Shown here: in pieces, positions 38,447 through 46,876 of the stretch
How the letters are laid out: each line of letters starts with the position of its first letter
Numbering within the stretch: position 1 is the stretch's first letter
Notes under the pieces: model-generated
What the model saw: only the letters and a program-made list of their open reading frames with translations
Told to the model about the DNA's origin: nothing
Database searches by the model: none
Assembly: GCF_033110285.1 (NCBI RefSeq)
Contig: NZ_CP136995.1
Location: 3,224,001 to 3,288,000 of the forward strand
Direction of reading: 5' to 3'
Length of the DNA stretch: 64,000 nucleotides
Source: Ottowia sp. SB7-C50
GTDB taxonomy: Bacteria; Pseudomonadota; Gammaproteobacteria; Burkholderiales; Burkholderiaceae_C
Made by a program: the position numbers and the translations under genes

Positions 38447-40398
38447 TCAGCCTGGCGCCTGCAGCAATGCCCCCACGCGCTGGTGCAGCTGCTCCGGTGT
38501 CACCTGCGGCGCCGGCAGCGCGTGACCCACGTTCAGCCCGACCCGGTTGAACACGCCGCGCCGGAAGGGGCGCACCATGGCGCCGTCTTTTTCAATGCGG
38601 CTGAAGTACGAGCCCCACAGGTTGGTCAGCGCCATGGGCAGCACGGGCACCTGCAGGCCGTCGGCGTGCGCCTGCGCCAGGATCTTCATGATGCCGCCCT
38701 TGAACGGCTGCAGCTGGCCGTCGCGGGTGATGCCGCCTTCGGGGAAGATGCCCAGCAGGTCGCCCTCGCGCAGCACCTGGGCGGCTTCGTCAAAGGCGCG
38801 CTGGTAGGCCGCCGGGTCTTCTTGTTGCGGGGCGATGGGAATGGCCTTGGCCAGCCTGAACACCCAGCCCAGCAGCGGCACGCGGAAGATGCGGTGGTCC
38901 ATGACGAAGCGGATCGGGCGCGGGCTGGCCGCCATCAGCAGCACGGCGTCGACAAAGCTGACGTGGTTGGCCACCAGCACGGCCGGCCCGGCGGTGGGGA
39001 TGCGATCGTCGCCCGTGACCCGATAGCGGTACACCAGGCGCGACAGCACCCAGGCCACGAAGCGCAGCAGGTATTCGGGCACCAGCATGAAGATGTAGAA
39101 CGCCACCACCGCGTTGGCCAGGCCGACGATGAGGAACATCTGCGGAATGCTGAAGCCGGCCTGCAGCAGCGCGGCGGCCACGCCGGCGCTGGCGATCATG
39201 AACAGCGCGTTGAGGATGTTGTTGGCGGCGATGATGCGCGCGCGGTGCGTGGGCGCGCAGCGCAGCTGGATCAGCGCGTACATGGGCACGCTGTACAGCC
39301 CGGCAAACAGCGCCAGCAGCGCCAGGTCGGCCATCACGCGCCAGTGCGCGGGCTGCGCCACAAAGCTGCCCACGGTGTGGCCGGCGTGCGGCGGCAGCCC
39401 GCGCGAGGCGAAGTACAGGTCGACCGCGAACACCGTCATGCCGATGGCGCCCAGCGGCACCAGGCCGATCTCGACGTGACGGCGCGACAGCTTTTCGCAC
39501 AGCAGCGATCCAATACCGATGCCGACCGAAAACACCACCAGCAGCAGCGAAGCCACGTGCTCGTCGCCGTGCAGCACTTCCTTGGCAAAGGCCGGAAAGT
39601 TGCTGAGAAACACCGCGCCAAAAAACCACATCCACGAGATGCCCAACATGGAGCGGAACACCACGATGTTGCCGTGCGCCAGCCGCAGGTTGCGCCAGGT
39701 TTCGCTGACCGGGTTCCAGTTGATGGCCAGGTCCGGGTCGGTGGCAGGCGCGCGCGGCACAAACTGCACCACCACCCGCCCGAGCAGCGCCAGCGCTACA
39801 CAAGCGATAGCTACCGACGCATGCCCCACCTGCGGAATCGCCACCAGCAGCCCACCCACCACGTTGCCCAGCAGGATGGCGACGAAGGTGCCCATCTCGA
39901 CCATGCCGTTGCCGCCGGTCAGTTCGCGCTCATCCAGCACCTGCGGCAGGTAGGCAAACTTCACCGGCCCGAACAGCGTGGAATGCAGGCCCATCAGGAA
40001 CACGCAGGCCAGCAGCACCGGCACGCTGGCGACCATGAAGGCCCAGGCCGCCAGCGCCATGATGCCGATCTCCAGGTTCTTGACCAGCCGCATCATGGCC
40101 GTCTTCTCGTACTTGTCGGTCAGCTGCCCGCTGGTGGCCGAAAACAGCAGGAAGGGCAGGATGAACAACGCCCCGATGACGATGCCCGCCATGGACGGCG
40201 GTAGCCAGCTCACGCTGAGCTGGTAGGTCACCATCACGGTGAAGGCGAACTTGAACAGGTTGTCGTTGGCCGCACCGGCAAACTGCGTCCAGAAGAACGG
40301 CGCGAAGCGGCGCTGCCGCAGCAGCGCAAACTGATCGGGCTCGCCGTGCGCGGGCGCGGCGCTGCCGGGCGTCAGCGCGTGGGGGGGGTCGGGCTCAT
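38447..40398 (-). CDS. MFS lysophospholipid transporter-acyltransferase fusion, frameshift near start
   Basis: The N-terminal about 400 residues are a major-facilitator transporter similar to LplT. The C-terminal about 200 residues are a PlsC-type acyltransferase with NHVSFVD (Hx4D), FPEGGITRDG and FKGG. The fusion should flip and re-acylate lysophospholipids at the inner membrane. It lacks the acyl-ACP synthetase domain of Aas. The natural start is ATG 40398 (MSPTP then HALTPGSAAPAHGEPDQFAL). A run of eight G at 40381-40388 puts that ATG out of frame; one G more, or two fewer, restores about 650 residues. The unbroken frame with an internal ATG begins only at 40237, inside the first membrane helices. 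Confidence 0.85.
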
Positions 40399-40777
40399 GA
40401 AGGAAAACTCCTGATGCTGGCCTGCGGATTGTGCGAGCAGCGCGGCGGACGGGGGTGTTGGTGTGGCGGGCATGGCGTGCGGGGTGGTTCGGCTGTTACC
40501 CGGCAGTTTGCGCAGGGCCGGTGCCGATCCGGCGCATCAATGCATCCATGCCGCCTGGATTGCACTTCAAGTATCTTTTTTTGATACCAAAATGGCGCCG
40601 CGGCCCGGCCACTGTCGATTTCCGCACGATTTCTGGAACCCCAGACCGCAAACCCTCTCCCTTTAAGAGGAGGGCCGTGAGGCTCACCCCGCCCACGTGG
40701 CACCCCTTGCCGATGCGCGCCGGTATGACCGGCCATCCAGCACGGCGTCCCGTCACCGCCATCAGAAGCCCATAACA
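40399..40777. other. 379-bp intergenic region between divergent genes
   Basis: No gene can be supported. It should hold the promoters of the divergent transporter genes. The only distinct structure is GTATC-ttttttt-GATAC at 40571-40587, a five-base stem with a T loop in an unusually AT-rich patch. A ccctctccctttaagaggag stretch at about 40653 resembles the [14 protein letters not shown] repeats of the region. Confidence 0.5.
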
Positions 40778-42037
40778 ATGACCGCTGCCCCCATGCAGTG
40801 GGTGGCCGCCGCCTTGTTCGCGCTGGCCATCCTGCACACCTTCGCCACCAAGTTCTTCGACCACCTGTCGCACAAGCAGCCGCAGCACGCGGGCGTGTGG
40901 CACCTGCTGGGCGAGGTGGAAGTGGTGTTCGGCTTCTGGGCCATCGTGATGGTGGCGGCCATGTTCGCGCTGGTCGGCGGCACGCAGGCGCTCGAATACG
41001 TCGATTCGCGCAACTACACCGAGCCGCTGTTCGTCTTCGCCATCATGGTGGTGGCGGGCACGCGGCCCGTGCTGCAGACGGCCGGTGCCGCCATTCGCGC
41101 CTTGGCGCGGCTGATGCGCCTGCCGGGCGCGGTGGGCAACTACCTGCTGCTGGTGGGGCTGGTGCCGCTGCTCGGCTCCTTCATCACCGAGCCGGCCGCC
41201 ATGACGCTGGCGGCGCTGATGCTGTCGGGCACCGTGTTCGCCCAGCCCGTGTCGGAGCGGCTGAAATACGCCACGCTGGGCGTGCTGTTCGTCAACATTT
41301 CCATCGGCGGCACGCTGACGCACTTTGCCGCGCCGCCGGTGCTGATGGTGGCCGCCACCTGGGGCTGGGACACGCCCTTCATGCTGGCCCACTTCGGCTG
41401 GAAGGCCGCGCTGGCGGTCATGTTCAACGCCATCGTGGTGACCGTGGCGTTTGCGCGCGAACTGGGTCGTTTGCCGGTGCCCGCCGCGCCGCCGGGCGAA
41501 CAGCCCATGCCGTGGGCCATCGTGGCCGTGCACCTGGCGCTGCTGGCCGGCATCGTGGTGTTTGCGCACCACCCGGCCATGTTCCTCGGCCTGTTCCTGC
41601 TGTTCATGGGCCTGGCCACGGCCTACCCGCAGTACCAGGACCGCCTGATCCTGCGCGAAGGGCTGCTGGTCGCCTTCTTCCTGGCCGGCTTGGTGGTGCT
41701 GGGCGGCATGCAGGCGTGGTGGCTGCAGCCGCTCTTGATGAGCATGTCGGAGACGGCGGTGTTCTTCGGCGCCATGGGCCTGACGGCGATCACCGACAAC
41801 GCGGCGCTGACTTACCTGGGCTCGCTGGTCGAAGGCTTGAGCGACGGCTTCAAGTACGCGCTGGTGGCCGGCGCCGTGGCGGGCGGGGGCCTGACCATCA
41901 TCGCCAACGCGCCCAACCCGGCCGGCATCGCCATCCTGGGCAAGCATTTTCATGAGCAGTCGGTCAGCCCGCTGCACCTGCTGCTGGCGGCGCTGCCGCC
42001 CACCGCCGTGGCCGCGGCAGCGTTCTTTCTGCTGTAG
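40778..42037 (+). CDS. putative Na+/H+ antiporter
   Basis: A 419-residue polytopic inner-membrane protein with about 11 hydrophobic segments. It matches the putative sodium:proton antiporter group (PF07399 type). Segments include FATKFFDHLSHKQPQHAGVW, GSFITEPAAMTLAALML, GGTLTHFAAPPVLMVAATW and AITDNAALTYLGSL. The last has the DNA motif common in ion transporters. Start ATG 40778 lies 379 bases from the divergent MFS gene. It is probably single, with a helix-turn-helix gene 36 bases downstream. Confidence 0.8.
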   Translation: MTAAPMQWVAAALFALAILHTFATKFFDHLSHKQPQHAGVWHLLGEVEVVFGFWAIVMVAAMFALVGGTQALEYVDSRNYTEPLFVFAIMVVAGTRPVLQTAGAAIRALARLMRLPGAVGNYLLLVGLVPLLGSFITEPAAMTLAALMLSGTVFAQPVSERLKYATLGVLFVNISIGGTLTHFAAPPVLMVAATWGWDTPFMLAHFGWKAALAVMFNAIVVTVAFARELGRLPVPAAPPGEQPMPWAIVAVHLALLAGIVVFAHHPAMFLGLFLLFMGLATAYPQYQDRLILREGLLVAFFLAGLVVLGGMQAWWLQPLLMSMSETAVFFGAMGLTAITDNAALTYLGSLVEGLSDGFKYALVAGAVAGGGLTIIANAPNPAGIAILGKHFHEQSVSPLHLLLAALPPTAVAAAAFFLL

Positions 42038-42073
42038 CGTGCCGCGCCCGGCGCGGCGTTAGAGTGACGCCCC

Positions 42074-42805
42074 ATGAGCACCACCGCCGATCTCGTCACC
42101 GCGCTGAAGAAAGAGCTGAAGGCCGCGCACATGACCTACGCCGACCTGGCGCGCGAACTGGGCATGGCCGAAAGCAGCGTCAAGCGCATGCTGGCGCGGG
42201 GCGACATGCCGCTGTCGCGCGTGGACGCCATCTGCCGCGCGCTGAAGATCGACTTTGCCGAACTGGCGCAGCGCGTGGCCGACGCGCAACCGCTGCTGAA
42301 GGAACTGACGCTGGAGCAGGAGCGCGCGGTCGTCGCCGACGAGAAGCTGCTGCTGGTGGCCACCAACGTGCTCAGCCAGTGGACGCTGGAGCAGATGACC
42401 GCCGCCTACCGGCTGACCGAGGCCGAGGTGGTGAAGTACCTGGCACAGCTGGACCGGATTGGCGTGATCGAGCTGAAGCCACTCAACCGCTATCGGCTGA
42501 AGCTGGCCAAGACCTTCCGCTGGCGCCCGCACGGCCCGGTGATGCAGTACGTGCGCGAGCACGCGGTGCTGGACTATTTTTCAGGCGGCTTCGACGGTCC
42601 GGCCGAAGGCCTGCTGCTGGTGCACGGCAGCGTCAGCCGCGCGCTGGCGCCCGCGTTTCTGGAGCGGCTGCAGCGCGTGGCACAGGACTTTGCGCAGCAG
42701 CACCAGATGGACCAGAAGCTGAAGGACGCCGACCGCGAGGGCTACACCCTGCTGCTGGGCATGCGCCGCTGGGAATTCGCGGCCTTCGCGCGCATGCGGC
42801 GGTGA
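42074..42805 (+). CDS. XRE-type helix-turn-helix regulator
   Basis: 243 residues. The N-terminal Cro/C1-type domain (residues about 5-65) has MTYADLARELGMAESSVKRM with a recognition helix. The rest (LLLVATNVLSQWTLEQMTAA and on) is a helical domain conserved in proteobacterial regulators of this length. The effector is unknown. It follows the antiporter closely and may be co-transcribed with it. Confidence 0.82.
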   Translation: MSTTADLVTALKKELKAAHMTYADLARELGMAESSVKRMLARGDMPLSRVDAICRALKIDFAELAQRVADAQPLLKELTLEQERAVVADEKLLLVATNVLSQWTLEQMTAAYRLTEAEVVKYLAQLDRIGVIELKPLNRYRLKLAKTFRWRPHGPVMQYVREHAVLDYFSGGFDGPAEGLLLVHGSVSRALAPAFLERLQRVAQDFAQQHQMDQKLKDADREGYTLLLGMRRWEFAAFARMRR

Positions 42806-42888
42806 GCGGTGAGCGGTGAGCGCTGGGCGCCGGGAAACCCGCACGGGCGCCAAGCCCCTCGTGGCTTGGCCTTTCAGACACTTCAAAC

Positions 42889-42980
42889 CGTCATTCCCGC
42901 GAAGGCGGGAATCCAGGGCTTTCAGACTGCACCGATGCCTGCCACAGGCACTCTGGATTCCCGCCTTCGCGGGAATGACG
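42889..42980. repeat. perfect 28-bp inverted repeat (CGTCATTCCCGCG type)
   Basis: The arms at 42889-42916 (cgtcattcccgcgaaggcgg + gaatccag) and 42953-42980 are exact reverse complements separated by 36 bases. Each arm is itself palindromic (ttcccgcgaaggcgggaa). Elements of this kind are known in many proteobacteria as small palindromic mobile repeats. Confidence 0.9.
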
Positions 42981-43078
42981 GCGCAAATTGGGTCGCATGT
43001 TTGTAGGTTCGGCTCTTGTGCGCCTCGCGGAAACAACGATAGAACGGCTTCGAGTCGACGCGTTGCTGATCAACAAGA

Positions 43079-43122
43079 CAGCGCGGGGAACGCGAACCAT
43101 GCCGTCCGCATTCCCCGCGCTG
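43079..43122. repeat. 12-bp inverted repeat CAGCGCGGGGAA/TTCCCCGCGCTG
   Basis: A perfect 12-bp stem with a 20-base loop lies between the end of the helix-turn-helix gene and the end of the DUF4148 gene. No T-run follows, so factor-independent termination is uncertain. Confidence 0.65.
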
Positions 43123-43175
43123 CCTGAGCTATCGCGTGCGGTCACGTACCCGTGACCCGCTGGCTACCAAGCCTC

Positions 43176-43484
43176 TCAGCTGCGCTCACCCGTGCTCAGG
43201 CGCTCGCCATGGGCCAGCGCTTCGCGCGTCTGCTGGCGCACTTCGGCGCGGCTGGGGCGGTTGACGTCGTTGGCGGGCTGCGCCACCACGCCGGTCATCT
43301 CGCCCGAAGCCACCTGCTGGATCGACACCGGCTGGCGCGCCACGTCAGACGTTGCCGTGGTGTTGAAACGCACCTGGCTTTCGGCGAACGGGCCTTCGCC
43401 CGCGGCGGGCATCTGGGCCATGGCGTTGCCGGCCAGCAGCAGGGCGGCGGCGGTGGAAGCGAGGGTGGCGGTGAACTTGTTCAT
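43176..43484 (-). CDS. DUF4148 family small exported protein
   Basis: 102 residues with a signal peptide MNKFTATLASTAAALLLAGN ending AMAQ. The mature part has RPSRAEVRQQTREALAHGER, the helical VxxE/QTxxAL pattern of DUF4148. This family is common in Burkholderiales and of unknown role. The start at 43484 is preferred over GTG/ATG codons just upstream. Confidence 0.78.
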   Translation of the reverse strand: MNKFTATLASTAAALLLAGNAMAQMPAAGEGPFAESQVRFNTTATSDVARQPVSIQQVASGEMTGVVAQPANDVNRPSRAEVRQQTREALAHGERLSTGERS

Positions 43485-43722
43485 GGTTTTCTCCAATCAA
43501 TGAATCGACTTTCAGACCGGCGATGCCGCCGGGGCTTGTGTCGGGTGGCTGATGGGTCAGCGCGTCCGATGGAAGGTAGTTTCGCGTCGGCATGGCGTTT
43601 AAAAAAGCACCGCTGCGTGAATGGATCATTTCCAATTCGGAAACAATCAAAAGCTGGCGTACGCTTGCGGTGGCGCGCCGGCGTTGCACCGGCCGCCTTC
43701 GCCCCACGCACCGCTCTCCGCC

Positions 43723-44973
43723 ATGACACCGCCTACCCACGCCGCGCCGCCGCTCAGTCCGCGCACGCTGGTGCTGGGCCTGTCGGCGCTGCAGCTCATC
43801 AGCTGGGGCAGCGTGTTCTATGGCTTTGCGCTGTTCATGGGGCCGGTGGAGCAGGCGCTGGGGCTGACGCGCGCGCAGTCGTCGCTGGCCTTCAGCCTGG
43901 CGCTGCTGGTGGAGGGGCTGGCCGCCTTCGCCGTCGGCCGCTGGATCGACCGCGGCCACGAGCGCGCGGTAATGACCGGCGGCTCGCTGCTGCTGGCGGC
44001 GGGGCTGGCCGCGCAGGCGCTGGCGCACTCGCTGGCGGGCTTTTACGCGGCGTGGGCACTGCTGGGGCTGGGGCTGGCGGGGGCGCTGTATTCACCGGTG
44101 TTCGCGGTGGTCACGCGGCGTTATCCGCACGACTTTCGGCGCGCCATCATCACCATCACCTTTCTGGGCGGGTTGGCCAGCACGGTGTTCATCCCGCTGA
44201 CGGACGTGCTGGTGCGTGCGCTGGGCTGGCGCGGCGCGTCGTGGGCGCTGGCGGCGCTGCATCTGGCGGTGTGCGTGCCGCTGCACGCGTGGCTGCTGCG
44301 CGGCGCGCCGCCGACGCGGCCATCCACACCGCCAGCCGGCGGCGATGCGCGCGCGGCCGAGCGGCGGCCGCTGGCGGCCTACCTGCGCAGCCCGGTGTTC
44401 CGCTGCCTGGGCGTGTTCACGGTGCTGATGATGGCCGTGGTCGCCGCCATTCCGCCGCACCTGGTCAGCCTGCTGCGCGAAAGCGGCCTGCCCCCGGCCT
44501 GGGCCATTGCCGTGCCGGCCAGCGTGGGCCTGCTGCAGGTGCTGGGCCGGGTGGTGCTTTACCTGGGCGAGCGCCGGCTGAACGTCGACACCACCAACCG
44601 CTGGGTGCCAGTGGGCGTGGTGGCCGGCCTTTGCGCGCTGCTGCTGGGCCACGGGCACATGGCGGGCGCGCTGCTGTTCGTGGCACTGTTCGGCATCGGC
44701 AACGGCATGCTGACCATCGTCAAGGGCACCGCCATGGCGCAATACGTCAGCCGCGACCACGTCGGTGCGCTCAACGGCGCGCTGGGCCTGCCGCTGGCCC
44801 TGACCCGCGCCGCCGCCCCGCTGGCCGTCGGCCTGCTGTGGTCGCCGCGCTGGGGCTACACCGGCGGACTGGCGCTGCTGCTGGCGACCAGCGTGCTGGG
44901 CACGGCGATGCTGTGGCGGGCGCAGCGGTTGGCCGGCGTGGGTGCCGGCGGCAAAACGCTATCGAATGGATAG
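43723..44973 (+). CDS. MFS transporter
   Basis: A 416-residue transporter with 12 predicted membrane segments, beginning LVLGLSALQLISWGSVFYGF. It has the loop 2-3 motif region GRWIDRGHERAVMTGGSLLL. It resembles the monocarboxylate/oxalate-formate branch, but the substrate is unknown. The last codons (KTLSNG and the TAG) come from a TATAGC hairpin repeat, so the native end may have been replaced. The upstream gap holds an inverted repeat tttcc-aattc-ggaaa at 43629-43643 that may bind a regulator. Confidence 0.83.
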   Translation: MTPPTHAAPPLSPRTLVLGLSALQLISWGSVFYGFALFMGPVEQALGLTRAQSSLAFSLALLVEGLAAFAVGRWIDRGHERAVMTGGSLLLAAGLAAQALAHSLAGFYAAWALLGLGLAGALYSPVFAVVTRRYPHDFRRAIITITFLGGLASTVFIPLTDVLVRALGWRGASWALAALHLAVCVPLHAWLLRGAPPTRPSTPPAGGDARAAERRPLAAYLRSPVFRCLGVFTVLMMAVVAAIPPHLVSLLRESGLPPAWAIAVPASVGLLQVLGRVVLYLGERRLNVDTTNRWVPVGVVAGLCALLLGHGHMAGALLFVALFGIGNGMLTIVKGTAMAQYVSRDHVGALNGALGLPLALTRAAAPLAVGLLWSPRWGYTGGLALLLATSVLGTAMLWRAQRLAGVGAGGKTLSNG

Positions 44974-45003
44974 CTGATTGCGCTTACTGGGTAAGCGCTG
45001 GGG
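44953..45003. repeat. TATAGC-type repeat forming the MFS gene end
   Basis: aaaacgctatcgaatggata is followed by gctgattgcgcttactgggt and aagcgctgg. The stem is gcgctta/taagcgc-like. The TAG stop codon of the transporter gene at 44971-44973 lies inside the element. Confidence 0.7.
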
Positions 45004-45128
45004 CGAATTTACATCGGAATTTCTTGCGCAGCGGCGGCTGGTGCCGCGCTGCGGCGTCCGCGCCCCGCGACCGCCCGCGCCGCCTGATTTAGCGCGGCGC
45101 CCACCGCCCTTCGGCAGCTCTGATCATT

Positions 45129-45184
45129 ACTTCAGATTTCATAGCTGCCCGCGCTTTTCTGACAAGCGTCAGCGGCCTGTTTGA
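45129..45184. repeat. TATAGC-type dispersed hairpin repeat
   Basis: cttcagatttcatagctgcc is followed by cgcgcttttctgacaagcgt and cagcggcctgttt. It lies 60 bases upstream of the crotonase gene. A second copy is 130 bases before it. The 273-bp gap holds no supportable gene. Confidence 0.75.
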
Positions 45185-45246
45185 TCCAACAACTTCGCAG
45201 CACCCGCGCGACACCCTGCCCCGCCCGCCACGGCTACGATGCGCCG

Positions 45247-46059
45247 ATGAACACCGCCACCCCCACCCCGCCCGAAGGCCGCATCGTCTGCGAGGCGCGC
45301 GGCCATCTGCTGCTGATGCAGATCGACCGCCCCGCCAAGCGCAACGGCTTCACGCCCGCCATGTACCGCCAGCTGGCCGACGCCTATACGCGGCTGGATG
45401 ACGACCCCGCGCTGCGCGTGGGCGTGCTGCATGCGGCGGGCGAGCACTTCACCGCCGGGCTGGATTTGCCCAGCTTCGCGCCCTACATGCAGCGCGGCGA
45501 GCGCGTCATCCCTGACGGTGGCGTCGACCCGCTCAACCTGGGCCAGCCCGCTTACCGCCGCCGCACCAAGCCCGTGGTGGTGGCCGTGCAGGGCATCACC
45601 TACACCTTGGGCATTGAGCTGATGCTGGCCGCCGACATCGTCGTCGCCGCCAGCGATTGCCGGTTTTCGCAGCTCGAAGTCAAGCGCGGCATCATGGCCA
45701 CCGGCGGCGCCACCCTGCGCATGGCCGAGCGATCCGGCCTGGGCAATGCGCTGCTGCACCTGCTCACGGGCGACGAATTTGACGCCGCCGAGGCGCTGCG
45801 CCTGAATTACGTGCAGAAAGTGGTCGAGCCCGCCCAGGTCTTGCGCGAGGCGCTGCGAATAGCAGAGCAAATCGCCGCCCAGGCCCCGCTCGCCGTCGTC
45901 GCCACGCGGCTGAATGCGCTGAAGTGCGTCGAAGAAGGCCCCCTGGCCGCCATGCGCGAATTCGAGGCAACGCAGCAGCGGCTGGCGACGTCGGAGGATG
46001 CGAAGGAGGGGGTGAGGTCGTTTGTGGAGAGGCGGGCGGCGCAGTTCACAGGCCGATGA
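45247..46059 (+). CDS. enoyl-CoA hydratase/isomerase (crotonase) family protein
   Basis: A 270-residue crotonase-fold enzyme. The oxyanion-hole segments are HFTAGLDLPSF and GITYTLGIELMLAADIVVAA. The first catalytic-position glutamate is kept in RFSQLEVKRG. The second (E164 of crotonase) is replaced: the block reads NALLHLLTGDEF. The protein is therefore less likely to be a true enoyl-CoA hydratase and may be an isomerase or another crotonase. No fatty-acid genes adjoin it. Confidence 0.82.
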   Translation: MNTATPTPPEGRIVCEARGHLLLMQIDRPAKRNGFTPAMYRQLADAYTRLDDDPALRVGVLHAAGEHFTAGLDLPSFAPYMQRGERVIPDGGVDPLNLGQPAYRRRTKPVVVAVQGITYTLGIELMLAADIVVAASDCRFSQLEVKRGIMATGGATLRMAERSGLGNALLHLLTGDEFDAAEALRLNYVQKVVEPAQVLREALRIAEQIAAQAPLAVVATRLNALKCVEEGPLAAMREFEATQQRLATSEDAKEGVRSFVERRAAQFTGR

Positions 46060-46189
46060 CTCATGAGCGTCCCGCGCCGCAGGCGCTGAACGAAACCTAG
46101 CATGCTGGCCGTCAAGGCGCGACAGAAAAATGGGTTTCGCTCCTCAACTCAGCCTATGAATTTGCAACCCCGCCGAGCCAACACGATAT

Positions 46190-46864
46190 TCAAACAATGA
46201 AGCACGACCGGTCGTTATGGAACCGACTATGTACGCCAAGCACTTGATAGAAATTTTCCAAGAAATCAATAACTGACTTAATTGCCCAACCAGCACATTC
46301 CGCACTCAGACACTGATCTGGAAAAAATTTAGCGCCGCTAGACACGAAAGGAGGGAGATGGTTTTTCAAGAAACGCAGCTTGTTGCTCAGAGACTGGTTA
46401 GCGGCATCGTCCTCAGTCCAATGAGATTTATAGTGAGTGAGAGCATTTCGCACCTCCACTAGAGTTGCGACGTTTTGACACAATGGCTGACCTTTTTCTA
46501 TCGAAGGCAATCTCAACAAGTGAAGAACCAAATCAAATCGTTCCAGCACCCTTTGCTTATCTATCAGTTTTGCGAGAGGATTTAAAAGCTCCCGGGCGGC
46601 GATATTTACACTGTTAGCACCCAGATAAGCTCCAGGCCCAAATACACATATTTCATGAATTTCAGCTTCAAGCGCCGCCGTACTCTGCATCAACACAGCG
46701 GTGACAAGGCCTCTATGCTGTATTGCGGTTGCAGTATCGATCTGTGCCGTTGCATTCCGTTCTATCTCACGCGCTTGCCGTGCAAATAAAATCGACGCTT
46801 GAAGAAATTGCCTGGTGAACGAATAGCGTGAATCTGCGTACGCGATTGTGTTGAACTGCATCAT
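46190..46864 (-). CDS. HEPN-like protein, low-GC island
   Basis: A 224-residue helical protein with little similarity to its neighbours in base use (GC near 46 percent, against nearly 70 around it). An early helix pair, RGLVTAVLMQSTAALEAEIH, and the motif VEVRNALTHYKSH (Rx4H) at about residue 135 resemble HEPN-domain proteins, many of which are RNases in toxin-antitoxin or phage-defence systems. No nucleotidyltransferase partner is next to it. ATG 46864 is used; a TTG two codons upstream is possible. It is probably horizontally acquired. Confidence 0.6.
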   Translation of the reverse strand: MMQFNTIAYADSRYSFTRQFLQASILFARQAREIERNATAQIDTATAIQHRGLVTAVLMQSTAALEAEIHEICVFGPGAYLGANSVNIAARELLNPLAKLIDKQRVLERFDLVLHLLRLPSIEKGQPLCQNVATLVEVRNALTHYKSHWTEDDAANQSLSNKLRFLKNHLPPFVSSGAKFFPDQCLSAECAGWAIKSVIDFLENFYQVLGVHSRFHNDRSCFIV

Positions 46865-46876
46865 TGTCAAGAGTAA

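Larger units (their letters stand above)
42806..43175. other. 370-bp intergenic region between convergent genes
   Basis: No gene can be supported. It holds two inverted repeats (42889-42980 and 43079-43122) and a short triple gtgagcg(gtgagcg) direct repeat at about 42802. Both flanking genes end here, so the hairpins may serve as transcription ends. Confidence 0.6.

Noticed and set aside
37628..40204. 858-codon plus-strand frame opposite the DODA and MFS-acyltransferase genes
   Set aside because: It spans two clear minus-strand genes and is rich in H, Q and R, typical of an antisense frame.
40496..41977. 493-codon minus-strand frame opposite the antiporter
   Set aside because: Histidine/glutamine-rich shadow of a membrane-protein gene with no recognisable domain.
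42889..42980. Insertion sequence
   Set aside because: It has inverted repeats but no transposase frame and only a 36-base centre, so it is a small palindromic repeat only.
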